Source: CAYYYJ01 sp964631205 (GTDB lineage Archaea > Aenigmatarchaeota > Aenigmatarchaeia > QMZP01 > JACQNV01). From it: a DNA stretch of 64,000 nt. Within the stretch, counting starts at the first letter, position 1, and every line of letters starts with the position of its first letter. Of this stretch, positions 43,076 through 51,485 are shown in pieces. The notes below the pieces were generated by a model. It was not told where the DNA came from, searched no databases, and saw only the letters and a list, made by a program, of their open reading frames with translations. A program made the translations under genes and the position numbers. The stretch is taken from contig CAZVWU010000006.1 of assembly GCA_964631205.1 (NCBI GenBank), forward strand, positions 1 to 64,000, written 5' to 3'.

Positions 43076-43422
43076 TGAGATAATCAAACCCGCATATTTT
43101 GTCTCACGTTCAACAGCTCATTCAGGCTGCTCAGGAAGGCCAGAATGCTAGAATTTAAGGGGTCAAAATATATTCCCCCTAACCTTGTATAAACATTTGT
43201 TATTGGTAAAAGCCAACTAATTTTCCCAAGCCAAATATATTTTGGAAATTCTCGGATATACAAGCTTTTTCTCACTTTTGAAAAACGATTTCTGCGAAGT
43301 TCCGAAAAAAAATTCTGCATTTATAAAGGGCTGAAACTAAAATATTATCAGTTGTTTTTGAAAAACAAAATTTTATTTTGAAGAGGCTATGTATAGCGGT
43401 TTTAAAAGGAAATAGGTAAACA
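43076..43422. other. Intergenic region before the first ribonucleotide reductase
   Basis: No convincing gene. A 78-codon minus frame at 43084-43320 lacks a recognisable domain. A TTTATAAAG box is at about 43320, and a palindrome GTTTTTGAAAAAC lies at 43354-43366; a related TTTTGAAAAACG occurs near 43275. These could regulate the reductase gene. I see no cobalamin riboswitch. Confidence 0.35.
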
Positions 43423-46400
43423 GTGGCTATGATTACCAAGATTCAGAAAAGGGATGGCAGGATTGTTGATTTTGACAAGGCGAAAATTGCGGATGCTATT
43501 TTTAATGCGGCAAAGGCTGTTGGCGGCAGCGACCGTTCGAAAGCAGAGAGGTTGGCTGAGCAGGTTGTTGTGCTTCTCCACAACAAAGGGTTTGGGTTTG
43601 AGAAGATCCCGGATGTTGAAACTCTTCAAGATTCTGTTGAGAAAGTTTTGATAGAAAACGGGCATGCAAGGACTGCGAAGGCGTATATTTTGTATAGGGA
43701 AGAAAGGTCGCGTGCAAGGTTCGAAAGGCAGAAGATAAGGAAAGAATCAAAGGTCATAGAAGAGATAAAGGAGCGGATTGAAGGGCCTGCTGACGATCCT
43801 CTTGAGATGATGTTCCGCCACAAGAGCAAGATGGCAAAGCTGATTTCGCAGAAAACGCTGAACACATACAAAGAGCTTCTTTTCATGCTGAGGAAGATGC
43901 AGAAGAACAGGGAGATCCCGACGCATCCTGAAAACTCTTACCTCGGCGACAATGTGCTGGCAAAGGATATTTACTTAAGGAAATATTATGTGAAGGATTT
44001 GGATGGCAAGCCGATAGAGACAAGGCCGGAAGAAGTGTTTGCAAGGCTTGCGGCATTTATGGCGGCTGTTGAAGATGCCGAGGAGAAAAGGGTCGCTTAT
44101 GCAGTGAAGTTTTACAGGCATCTCTATGAAGGGCATTTCCTCCCAGGCGGACGTGTTATAGCTGGCGCAGGCGACCTTTACAGGCTGAAAACTCTGGCCA
44201 ACTGTTTTGTTTCAATGATAGAGTCTGACAATATGGAGTCGATTTACAAGACTGCATACGAGTGCGCAAGGACATATTCCTATGGCGGCGGGATTGGGGT
44301 TGACATGTCAACTTTAAGGCCAAGGAATTCTGTTGTCCATAATGCGTCTGATTTCTCGACCGGATCAGTCTCCTTCATGGAATTATATTCGCTTACAACA
44401 GGCCTGATCGGGCAGTCAGGAAGACGAGGCGCGCTAATGCTGACTCTGGATGTAAAGCATCCTGATGTTTTCAATTTCATCAAAATAAAACAGGACTCGA
44501 ATTGGGTCACAAGGCAGATAGTTGACCAGTGCAGCTGGTCTGGCATGTTTGACAAGGTCCAGCTTTCTGAAGTTGAAAGGCAGGTAAGGGAAAACACCCA
44601 GGTAAGGTTTGCCAACATCAGCCTCAAGGTTTGCGATGAGTTCATGAATGCAGTGGAGGAGCAGGCGAAATACAGCCAGAACACAATCCTTGTTTACAGG
44701 AGGCTGAAAGACGACACACCTGAAAAAACAAAGCAGGGCGAGATAAGGTATTCGATTGGCATACCTTCAAAAGACCTTAATAATTATCAGATTGCTTACA
44801 AGGCTGAAAATATTGGCGACCTGAATTTGTTTTTAAAGGAGTATGGGAAGACTGTCGCGGAAGAGGAATTGAAGGATTTGAAGAACAGGACAATCTTCGG
44901 GGATTATATTGTGAAGGCTGCTGACGGGAAGGATCTCGCAATACATTATGCAGGGGATTTCATACTCTATTTCAATTCAGACCAGACAGGCGAAGTCAAA
45001 AAGCTTGTCAAGGCGCGGGAGATATGGAACCAGTTTGTCGCAAGCAATTACAAGACAGCTGAGCCCGGCCTTATATTCTGGTCAAGGATGACAAAATATT
45101 CCCCGACAAATTACATTGGAAGGCCGATAATTTCGACGAACCCTTGTGGTGAGATTCCTTTGCAAGACGGCGGCGCATGCAATTTGGGAAGTGTGAATTT
45201 GTCAAGGTTTGTAAATAATGGCTATACAAAGGGGGCTGAGGTTGATTGGGAAAGGCTGAGGACAGCTGTCCATGAGTTCACGAGATTTTTGGACAATACA
45301 ATAACATGGAATGAGCAGCTTAATCCGCTTGAGAAGCAGCGGATTGCAACAGGCGAGACAAGGAGGCTTGGCCTTGGTGTGATGGGGATTGCTGACATGA
45401 TGAACCAGCTTGGAATTGGGTATGACAGCGAGGAAGCTTTGGAGCTTCTTGAAAAGGTAATGAAGTTTATTGCAAATGAGTCTTACCGGTCATCTGCTGC
45501 GCTGGCAAAGGAGAAGGCGCCTGCGCCTTTGTGGGATTATCAGGCATATTCAATGGGGCCTTTTTTCAGGGAATCCCTGACAGAGGATGTGAAAGATTTG
45601 ATAAAGGACAACGGGCTGAGGAACCTTGCTATCCTGACAATAGCGCCTACTGGGACCCTGTCCAATATAGTTTTAGGGTTTGTCAATGGGGTAAGGCATT
45701 ATGCAGGCGTAAGCTCAGGCGTTGAGCCTGTATTTGCGTTATACTACAGGAGAAGATCGGAGACCCTTAACAAGGAAGAGAGCAGCAAGTTCTACACTGT
45801 TTTCCATCCAATTGTCGAGGCTTATGTTGAGATGGCAGGCCTCAAAGATTCGCTTGCGGACATCGAGGATTTGGAAGAGATGAGGAAAGTCCTGCCTGAG
45901 CATTTTTTCAGGACAGCGCATTTTATCGACCCTATGAAAAGGGTGCAGATTCAGGGGATCTGCCAGAAATACATAGACCATAGCATCTCTTCAACTGTCA
46001 ACTTGCCTGAAAGCATAAAGCCTGATATTGTGTCGCAGATTTATTTTGAGGCGTGGAAAAAAGGTCTGAAGGGGATAACAATTTACAGGGACGGCAGCAG
46101 GTATCCGATACTTAGCGTTGCGACACAGCAGTCTGAATTCCAGAAAATGAAATCAAAGCCTTTCAAGGTAGTCACAGCTTCAGGCGAGCTTTTCGTAAAA
46201 GGGGATGAGGTGTTTGCAATGGACGATGGATCTCTAAGCACAGTCTTCCATTCGCTTGAGATGAACCATCCTGTGGAAATCATACATTTGGATCCAATCA
46301 CACTGGAGCCTATTGGAAGCAACCTTGACAAATTTTTCACCCAGCAAAAACAGGGGACTTCCTCAGACCCGGCAATCTGCAAAATCGAGCTGAAGGACGG

Positions 46401-46428
46401 GAAGGTTGTGAAGACGTGCGAGGAATAG
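43423..46428 (+). CDS. nrdJ: Class II (adenosylcobalamin-dependent) ribonucleotide reductase, long form
   Basis: A 1001-residue protein starting GTG at 43423 (ATG 43429 also possible). An ATP-cone is at 5-100 (KIQKRDGRIVDFDKAKIADAIF). Redox Cys is in LANCFVSM near 265; the radical site is STNPCGEIP near 575 with adjacent ACNLGSVNLSRF; SSTVNLPES near 865 and KGITIYRDGSRYP near 885 complete the barrel. It reduces ribonucleotides to deoxyribonucleotides using B12. The C-terminal 110 residues end with Cys pairs (AICKIEL...KTCEE), perhaps the thiol relay. A second, shorter class II enzyme follows at 48605. Confidence 0.92.
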   Translation: MAMITKIQKRDGRIVDFDKAKIADAIFNAAKAVGGSDRSKAERLAEQVVVLLHNKGFGFEKIPDVETLQDSVEKVLIENGHARTAKAYILYREERSRARFERQKIRKESKVIEEIKERIEGPADDPLEMMFRHKSKMAKLISQKTLNTYKELLFMLRKMQKNREIPTHPENSYLGDNVLAKDIYLRKYYVKDLDGKPIETRPEEVFARLAAFMAAVEDAEEKRVAYAVKFYRHLYEGHFLPGGRVIAGAGDLYRLKTLANCFVSMIESDNMESIYKTAYECARTYSYGGGIGVDMSTLRPRNSVVHNASDFSTGSVSFMELYSLTTGLIGQSGRRGALMLTLDVKHPDVFNFIKIKQDSNWVTRQIVDQCSWSGMFDKVQLSEVERQVRENTQVRFANISLKVCDEFMNAVEEQAKYSQNTILVYRRLKDDTPEKTKQGEIRYSIGIPSKDLNNYQIAYKAENIGDLNLFLKEYGKTVAEEELKDLKNRTIFGDYIVKAADGKDLAIHYAGDFILYFNSDQTGEVKKLVKAREIWNQFVASNYKTAEPGLIFWSRMTKYSPTNYIGRPIISTNPCGEIPLQDGGACNLGSVNLSRFVNNGYTKGAEVDWERLRTAVHEFTRFLDNTITWNEQLNPLEKQRIATGETRRLGLGVMGIADMMNQLGIGYDSEEALELLEKVMKFIANESYRSSAALAKEKAPAPLWDYQAYSMGPFFRESLTEDVKDLIKDNGLRNLAILTIAPTGTLSNIVLGFVNGVRHYAGVSSGVEPVFALYYRRRSETLNKEESSKFYTVFHPIVEAYVEMAGLKDSLADIEDLEEMRKVLPEHFFRTAHFIDPMKRVQIQGICQKYIDHSISSTVNLPESIKPDIVSQIYFEAWKKGLKGITIYRDGSRYPILSVATQQSEFQKMKSKPFKVVTASGELFVKGDEVFAMDDGSLSTVFHSLEMNHPVEIIHLDPITLEPIGSNLDKFFTQQKQGTSSDPAICKIELKDGKVVKTCEE

Positions 46429-46475
46429 GATTATAAGGTTCTCTTTCTTGTTGTTGGAAAACTTATCTCGCTTAA

Positions 46476-46631
46476 TTAATCCAATTGGACAAACCTGTCT
46501 CCTTCTTTCCTTACCACCATTTCTGCACCATATCGTCTTCTAATATCTTTATAAATTGTTTCAGGAAGGTCCCACGTTTCCTGTTCAGCTTCACGACCCA
46601 AATTGCGCCATTGCCCTTGACAGAGTCGCAT
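46476..46631 (-). CDS. Possible small protein, 51 aa
   Basis: MRLCQGQWRNLGREAEQETW then LPETIYKDIRRRYGAEMVVRK and EGDRFVQLD. The composition is protein-like and the frame stays open upstream of the ATG for about 20 codons without another Met, so it may be a truncated gene. No family is recognised. It is the only coding candidate between nrdJ and the HAD gene. Confidence 0.4.
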   Translation of the reverse strand: MRLCQGQWRNLGREAEQETWDLPETIYKDIRRRYGAEMVVRKEGDRFVQLD

Positions 46632-46663
46632 AACACACTTATGTGCAATATTACTCGGGCTTG

Positions 46664-47185
46664 CTAAGAAATGTGCGCAAAAATATCACTTAATTTTTTG
46701 ATGGTTCTCTTTACATGTGTCCTCATTGGCTCGTATTCTGATTCAATTAGCAAAGCATCCACTCCTACATCTTCTGCAGATCGGTAATCCCACTTGTAAC
46801 TGTCTCCCACCATCAGCGCTTTTGATTTTGGTATTTTTTTCTGTTTCAAAATCTTTAAAATAAGTTCTCCTTTCGACCTGGGGTCTACTCTTGTTGCATG
46901 GATTTCATCAAACAATTTTTCTAATCCAAAGTGTTTTATTTTGTGTTTGATGATTGCATCTGCTTCTTTTGGTGGATGCGGGTGGGTCGAAAGAACTATG
47001 GTAATTATTCCAATTAGTTTTAGTTTCTTTAGTGTTGACAGCGCTGATGGTGTCATGATAAGATGATTTGTATGATTTTTGAACCTGCGATCTTTGTAAA
47101 GCCAAACTGGATGCTTTGCATACTTTGTTTTCTGTGGATACCAAAGAGTTCCATCACCATCAAAAAATATTATTTTCTTTTTCAT
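46664..47185 (-). CDS. HAD-superfamily phosphatase, HAD-IIIC/MDP-1-like
   Basis: A 173-residue protein from ATG 47185 (MKKKIIFFDGDGTLWYP). DGDGT motif I at residues 9-13, IVLSTHPHP motif II near 64, KSKALMVGDSYKWDYRSAEDVG near 125 the Lys plus motif IV. A compact capless form resembling MDP-1 type phosphatases, probably acting on small or protein phosphates. The upstream ATGs at 47194 and 47212 are possible but add no conserved sequence. Confidence 0.8.
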   Translation of the reverse strand: MKKKIIFFDGDGTLWYPQKTKYAKHPVWLYKDRRFKNHTNHLIMTPSALSTLKKLKLIGIITIVLSTHPHPPKEADAIIKHKIKHFGLEKLFDEIHATRVDPRSKGELILKILKQKKIPKSKALMVGDSYKWDYRSAEDVGVDALLIESEYEPMRTHVKRTIKKLSDIFAHIS

Positions 47186-47214
47186 GTTTATCATATTGAT
47201 ATTTTTGCGCATTG

Positions 47215-47330
47215 ATAAATTTAACGCAAGCCCTGCGTCATACTGTGCCTACGCTTCGCTTCGGCATTTTTTCTTGCAGAAAAAACACATAACAGCGATT
47301 AAATGCAATCGCTGGCTCGCTAACTAATGC
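47215..47330. repeat. Hairpin-rich intergenic sequence
   Basis: Contains ACGCAAGCCCTGCGT, TGCC...GGCA around a CGCTTCG stretch, TTTTTTC/GAAAAAA and GCGATT/AATCGC stems in succession. It is richer in G+C than its surroundings. It does not match families A-C base for base, but its style is similar. Confidence 0.35.
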
Positions 47331-47381
47331 AAAGAAATCTAAGAAAATATTAAAAGGCTGGGCGTCTTAAAAGAAAACAAT

Positions 47382-47771
47382 TTATTTCCTTCTTTGTTCA
47401 ATATAACGCCTTGCACCTTCACTTCCTTCTTGTGATGCAATTTGTCCTGCTTTGAAAGCATCTTCTGGAGAAACTGAGAACATATCTCTTCCGAAAATTG
47501 GATGACTTACATCAGGAAGAGCTCCAAACCATTTATCAGCAGTTGCTTTATCATAATATCCAACAATATATCCTATGTTGCTATTTGCACATGCTTCTGG
47601 ATTTGCTCTTACATTTTCAGAATCTCCGTGTTGTCTGAGATATCCAACATATTCTTGATAGAATTGTATCATTTCTGTTGGGTCTCTTAATGTTTCAACT
47701 GCTGTAAACACAGGGTTTCTTCCAGGTTTTGCTTTTTCAAGCCTTTCTAATAGACTCATTTTGTATGCCAT
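47382..47771 (-). CDS. Hypothetical protein, 129 aa
   Basis: MAYKMSLLERLEKAKPGRNP then RDPTEMIQFYQEYVGYLRQHG, GYIVGYYDKATADKWFGALP and DAFKAGQIASQEGSEGARRYI. Helical, soluble, no motif recognised. A palindromic AGCTTTATAAAGCTT TATA region lies about 22 bp upstream, supporting the start at 47771. It lies between two hairpin-rich stretches. Confidence 0.6.
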   Translation of the reverse strand: MAYKMSLLERLEKAKPGRNPVFTAVETLRDPTEMIQFYQEYVGYLRQHGDSENVRANPEACANSNIGYIVGYYDKATADKWFGALPDVSHPIFGRDMFSVSPEDAFKAGQIASQEGSEGARRYIEQRRK

Positions 47772-47831
47772 ACATTTAGTAGTAGGTTAAGCTTTATAAA
47801 GCTTTCGGTTGTTCACTACTCTTACGATACG

Positions 47832-47933
47832 ATGCCCCGCCCTAAAACGAACGCTCGCCAGCGACTTCTTCGTCGGGCTTCGCCCTCCTCGACCACGTTG
47901 CACTCTCCTCAGCCTTCGGCTTCTTCGGGGCAT
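47832..47933. repeat. 102-bp element with terminal inverted repeats ATGCCCCG/CGGGGCAT
   Basis: The ends are exact 8-bp inverted repeats. Inside are short stems with TTCG-type loops: CGACTTCTTCGTCG, GGGCTTCGCCC and AGCCTTCGGCT. It is G+C-rich against an AT-rich background. It resembles a small non-autonomous insertion or REP-like element; no gene is inside. Confidence 0.55.
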
Positions 47934-47970
47934 TTAACAGGCATTAGTCGACATAAGCCTCCTAAAGGGC

Positions 47971-48228
47971 TCACAATCCTTTGTATATTCTTGAGCGGTG
48001 ATCTACAACAAGAATTTCCAATGCTTTGGTTTTCTGATCGACGTCTATGAGAACACGCCAATCACCGACTCGCAGTTTGTACATCTTAAGATTTGGATAG
48101 TAATCCAAATAAATTAATGGGTCATCTTTGATGCTGTCTACCTTTTTGACAATTCGGCTAGAAACAGTAGGGTCACATTTGCGAAGAAATTCTTGGGTTC
48201 TTGGATGCCATTTAATCGTGTATGTCAT
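47971..48228 (-). CDS. RelE/ParE-family toxin
   Basis: An 85-residue protein: MTYTIKWHPRTQEFLRKCDP, then KKVDSIKDDPLIYLDYYPNLKMYKLRVGDWRVL and VVDHRSRIYK. The LRVGDWRVLIDVD segment and the ending HRSRIY are the RelE-type mRNA interferase pattern (with His/Arg near the C-terminus). Its partner is encoded immediately upstream (48232). Type II toxin-antitoxin pair, toxin second. Complete and probably active. Confidence 0.85.
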   Translation of the reverse strand: MTYTIKWHPRTQEFLRKCDPTVSSRIVKKVDSIKDDPLIYLDYYPNLKMYKLRVGDWRVLIDVDQKTKALEILVVDHRSRIYKGL

Positions 48229-48231
48229 CTG

Positions 48232-48423
48232 TTATTTTGCAAACTCCTTCATCATTTCTTCATGTGCGACAAACTTTGTTTTGATCTCTTTGCGGGCTTG
48301 TTTTATCTGTTCAATCGCTTCTTCTCTTAGCTCAGGTTCGTGGAGAAGAAGTTCCCTTATTTCATGCACGTCTTTTTTTACCTCTGCGACTTCCCTATGA
48401 AGCTGTTCCAATGTAGTTTGCAT
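48232..48423 (-). CDS. Antitoxin partner of the RelE-like toxin
   Basis: A 63-residue acidic helical protein (MQTTLEQLHREVAEVKKDVH, then LLLHEPELREEAIEQIKQ). No DNA-binding fold is obvious. Location 3 bp before the RelE-like gene and its size support the antitoxin role. The ATG at 48423 follows an AGGTG ribosome site. Confidence 0.75.
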   Translation of the reverse strand: MQTTLEQLHREVAEVKKDVHEIRELLLHEPELREEAIEQIKQARKEIKTKFVAHEEMMKEFAK

Positions 48424-48604
48424 AATTTTCACCTTTTTATAGTTGGTTTGGAGTATTTAAAAGTTCGCCCTTTCTCCGGCTTAGCTCTGCTGAAACCCCT
48501 TAAAGAGATCCCATAGGTGTTGCATGACAGAGGAAAGAGGCAATTCTTAGTTATTTGAACGGGATTTTATAAACCATTGAAGAATATTATAGTATGGCTA
48601 ATTT

Positions 48605-50743
48605 ATGCCCAGCATAAAGCAGATCAGGAAAAGGGACGGGAGGATTGTAAAGTTTGAGAAATCGAAAATTACAGACGCTGTGCTGAAGGCGCTGACTGCG
48701 ACTGGGGAACAGGACGGAATACTTGCAGACAGGTTGGCAGGCAAAGTTGTTGAGCATCTGGAAAGCCAGACTCCGAAAAACAGGATCCCGAATGTTGAGG
48801 AGATACAGGATATTGTTGAGCATGTGCTTATGTCTGAAGGGCACGCGAAGACTGCGAAAGCGTATATTTTGTACAGGAGAGAGAGGGCTAAGATAAGGGA
48901 GGCGAAAGCCCTTCTAGGTGTGCAGGATGACCTGAAGCTGACTATAAATGCGGCAAAGGTTCTGGAAAAAAGGTATTTGAAAAGGGATGGGGATGGCAAG
49001 GTTGCAGAAACCCCAAGCCAGATGTTCAGGAGGGTTGCGGACAATGTCGCAAAGGCAGATGAGTTTTATGGGGCAAAAAAAGAGGAGATAAAAAAAATTG
49101 CTGATGAGTTTTATGGCATCATGTCTAAACTAGAGTTCCTGCCAAATTCCCCCACCCTGATGAATGCAGGGACTCCAATACAGCAGCTGTCTGCTTGCTA
49201 TGTGATGCCTATAGAGGATTCCATTGCAGGGATTTTCGACACGCTAAAAAATACAGCCCTGCTCCAGCAGACAGGCGCAGGCACTGGGTTTTCTTTTTCA
49301 AGGATAAGGCCAAGGGGGAGCCTTGTCAGGTCAACAGGCGGATCGTCGTCAGGCCCTGTTTCCTTCCTGAAAGTTTACAATTCTGTGACAGACGCAATAA
49401 AATCCGGTGGCAAGAGAAGGGGAGCGAACATGGGCATATTAAGGGTTGACCATCCTGACATAGTCGAGTTCATAATCTCAAAAGAAAAGGATGAGAGCCT
49501 TGCAAGCTTCAACATCTCTGTTGCAATTACGGATAAGTTTATGAAAGCTGTCCAGGAAAATAAAACTTATAATTTAATTGATCCCCATACAGGGGAGCTT
49601 GTAAATAAATTGGATGCTGGGAGAGTTTGGGACCTGCTTATGACAATGGCATGGAAGTCAGGAGATCCTGGGATTGTTTTCATTGACAGGATAAACCAGA
49701 CAGAGTCAAACCCAACACCGAAGCTCGGGATGATAGAATCAACTAACCCGTGTGGTGAAACTCCATTATTGCCGTACGAGTCCTGCAATTTGGGTTCGAT
49801 AAATCTTTCCAAGATGGTGAAGGAGGAAGCAGGCAAAAGCGCCGTAGACTGGGATAAAATAAAGGATGTTGTCTGGAAGGCCGTCCATTTTCTGGATAAT
49901 GTGATCGACATGAACAAATACCTTATGCCGGATATTGAGAGCATCACAAAGGCTAACAGGAAAATAGGGCTGGGTGTGATGGGATTTGCAGATCTGCTTA
50001 TAGAGCTCTGGATTCCTTACAATTCTGAGGAGGCTGTGAAAATAGCTGAAAAAGTGATGAAGTTTATAGACGAGGAGTCTAAAAATGCGTCAGCTGAATT
50101 GGCAAAGGGAAGGGGACAGTTCCCCAACTTCAGAAAAAGCATCTGGCCAAAGAAAGGGTTTAAAATGTTAAGGAACGCTGTGACAACAACAATTGCCCCA
50201 ACAGGGACAATTTCAATCATCGCCGGCTGCTCTTCCAGCATAGAGCCGCTTTTTGCTGTCTCGTATGTCAGGAATATTCTCGACCAGACAGAGCTTCTGG
50301 AAGTGAACCCTATATTTGAAAAGGTTGCCAAGGAAAAGGGTTTCTATTCAGAAGAGCTTATGAGGCTTGTTGCAAGGCAAGGGTCTATACAGCATATAAA
50401 GGAAATTCCAGAAGATGTAAAGAAGATTTTTGTGACTGCCCATGACATAGGGCCTGAAGACCATGTGAACATACAGGCTGCTTTCCAGAAGCATATTGAT
50501 CTGGGGGTTTCAAAAACAGTTAACTTCCCGAACGAGGCTACTGTTGAGGATGTTGAAAAGGTTTTCCTGATGGCGTACAAGAGCGGATGCAAAGGCATAA
50601 CAATTTACAGGGACAGGAGCAAAAGCGAACAAGTCCTGAATATTGAACTGGTCAGGAGTAAGATCAGGCCAAGGATGAGGAGATTAAAAACCGGGAAAAA
50701 CAAGCCTTCTGATTTATCTGCCAACAAGTGCGACGTGTGTTGA
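48605..50743 (+). CDS. nrdJ: Class II ribonucleotide reductase, short form
   Basis: A 712-residue protein. The ATP-cone is at 4-95 (QIRKRDGRIVKFEKSKITDAVL). Redox Cys is in LSACYVMP near 198. The radical site is STNPCGETPLLPYESCNLGSINLS near 380, TAPTG-like TTIAPTGTISIIAGCSSS near 530 and KGITIYRDRSKSEQ near 675. It ends CDVC, the typical C-terminal CxxC relay. Standard NrdJ length. Its relation to the 1001-residue paralogue at 43423 is about motif-level only. A TATA-like TTTTATAAACC is about 35 bp upstream. The next gene, 4 bp later, handles nucleosides. Confidence 0.93.
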   Translation: MPSIKQIRKRDGRIVKFEKSKITDAVLKALTATGEQDGILADRLAGKVVEHLESQTPKNRIPNVEEIQDIVEHVLMSEGHAKTAKAYILYRRERAKIREAKALLGVQDDLKLTINAAKVLEKRYLKRDGDGKVAETPSQMFRRVADNVAKADEFYGAKKEEIKKIADEFYGIMSKLEFLPNSPTLMNAGTPIQQLSACYVMPIEDSIAGIFDTLKNTALLQQTGAGTGFSFSRIRPRGSLVRSTGGSSSGPVSFLKVYNSVTDAIKSGGKRRGANMGILRVDHPDIVEFIISKEKDESLASFNISVAITDKFMKAVQENKTYNLIDPHTGELVNKLDAGRVWDLLMTMAWKSGDPGIVFIDRINQTESNPTPKLGMIESTNPCGETPLLPYESCNLGSINLSKMVKEEAGKSAVDWDKIKDVVWKAVHFLDNVIDMNKYLMPDIESITKANRKIGLGVMGFADLLIELWIPYNSEEAVKIAEKVMKFIDEESKNASAELAKGRGQFPNFRKSIWPKKGFKMLRNAVTTTIAPTGTISIIAGCSSSIEPLFAVSYVRNILDQTELLEVNPIFEKVAKEKGFYSEELMRLVARQGSIQHIKEIPEDVKKIFVTAHDIGPEDHVNIQAAFQKHIDLGVSKTVNFPNEATVEDVEKVFLMAYKSGCKGITIYRDRSKSEQVLNIELVRSKIRPRMRRLKTGKNKPSDLSANKCDVC

Positions 50744-50747
50744 TTCT

Positions 50748-51323
50748 ATGAAAACTGCGATTAAAGTTTACATAGCAGGCAAGGTCAATCCTAATTCAGT
50801 TTTTGGAACTCATAAATGGCGGGATAAATTCTGCGAAGTGCTATCAAAAAAATCTGGGTTTGAAATAATAAATTTGGATCCAACTAAACACGAAAAGGAT
50901 TTTGATCTTGACGAAGGAAACGCAAAGCTTATTTTTGGACGAGATAGTTTCATGATAAAGATATCTGATATGGTGGTGGTAAATCTTACAGACGATATCA
51001 GTGTTGGCGGCTCCCAGGAGATGTTGATAGCCAAATATTACAAAAAACCGCTTGTCGGGTTGGCTCCCAAAGGAGGGAAATTCAACAAGGAAGAAAAAGA
51101 AATTCTAGGCAGAACTTACAAAAACTGGGTACATCCATTTGTGGCAATCCCCTGCGATAAAGTCGTTGAAGATATTGATCAGTTGGCTTTTTTTATCAAA
51201 ACTTTCTTTTCAGGCGAAAACGATACTAAAACAAAGAACATCTCTGTCATAGACGATGCTGAGGCGTATTACAAGAAAAAACATTATAAAAAAGACAAGC
51301 AACTCCATGTAAAGGAGAAATAA
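50748..51323 (+). CDS. Nucleoside 2-deoxyribosyltransferase-like protein
   Basis: A 191-residue protein. KVYIAGKVNPNSVFGTHKWRDKF at the N-terminus, NAKLIFGRDSFMIKISDMVVVNL (signature acid region) and SVGGSQEMLIAKYYKKPLVGL match the nucleoside deoxyribosyltransferase fold. The family moves deoxyribose between bases or hydrolyses deoxynucleoside monophosphates. Only 4 bp separate it from the NrdJ stop, so it is probably in the same operon and in deoxynucleotide metabolism. The C-terminus is Lys-rich. Its stop overlaps a palindrome. Confidence 0.8.
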   Translation: MKTAIKVYIAGKVNPNSVFGTHKWRDKFCEVLSKKSGFEIINLDPTKHEKDFDLDEGNAKLIFGRDSFMIKISDMVVVNLTDDISVGGSQEMLIAKYYKKPLVGLAPKGGKFNKEEKEILGRTYKNWVHPFVAIPCDKVVEDIDQLAFFIKTFFSGENDTKTKNISVIDDAEAYYKKKHYKKDKQLHVKEK

Positions 51324-51333
51324 CACTGTTATT
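51319..51333. promoter_or_regulatory. 15-bp palindrome (AATAACACTGTTATT)
   Basis: Perfect inverted repeat at the stop codon of the 50748 gene and 150 bp before a TrmB-family regulator gene. Same motif as 4957, 16137, 19337 and 42712. Between it and the regulator, at 51414-51427, lies GGGAAAATTGTTCCC, another imperfect dyad. Confidence 0.45.
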
Positions 51334-51485
51334 CCACATTTAGGCAAAAAGGACATCACCTTTAGGTGACAAAAAGCTTTATAAAGCTTACTGCCTTAAC
51401 TTGTGCATGGGAAAATTGTTCCCAGCAGTAAGTGGTTACCCTGAATAAGTATTTAAATACAGGAATTTAATAATATTAAACGGTT

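Noticed and set aside
43084..43320. Minus-strand frame of 78 codons before nrdJ
   Set aside because: No domain; the TATA-like sequence overlaps its start, so it fits no transcript model.
43076..43422. Cobalamin riboswitch before the B12-dependent reductase
   Set aside because: I found no B12-box-like conserved sequence.
47832..48050. Plus-strand protein frame through the inverted-repeat element
   Set aside because: Composition follows the hairpins (Arg/Ser/Pro) and its end is antisense to the RelE-like gene.
51360..51400. AGCTTTATAAAGCTT palindrome as an operator
   Set aside because: The same palindrome occurs at other promoters (about 19690 and 47790) and is best explained as a symmetrical TATA box.
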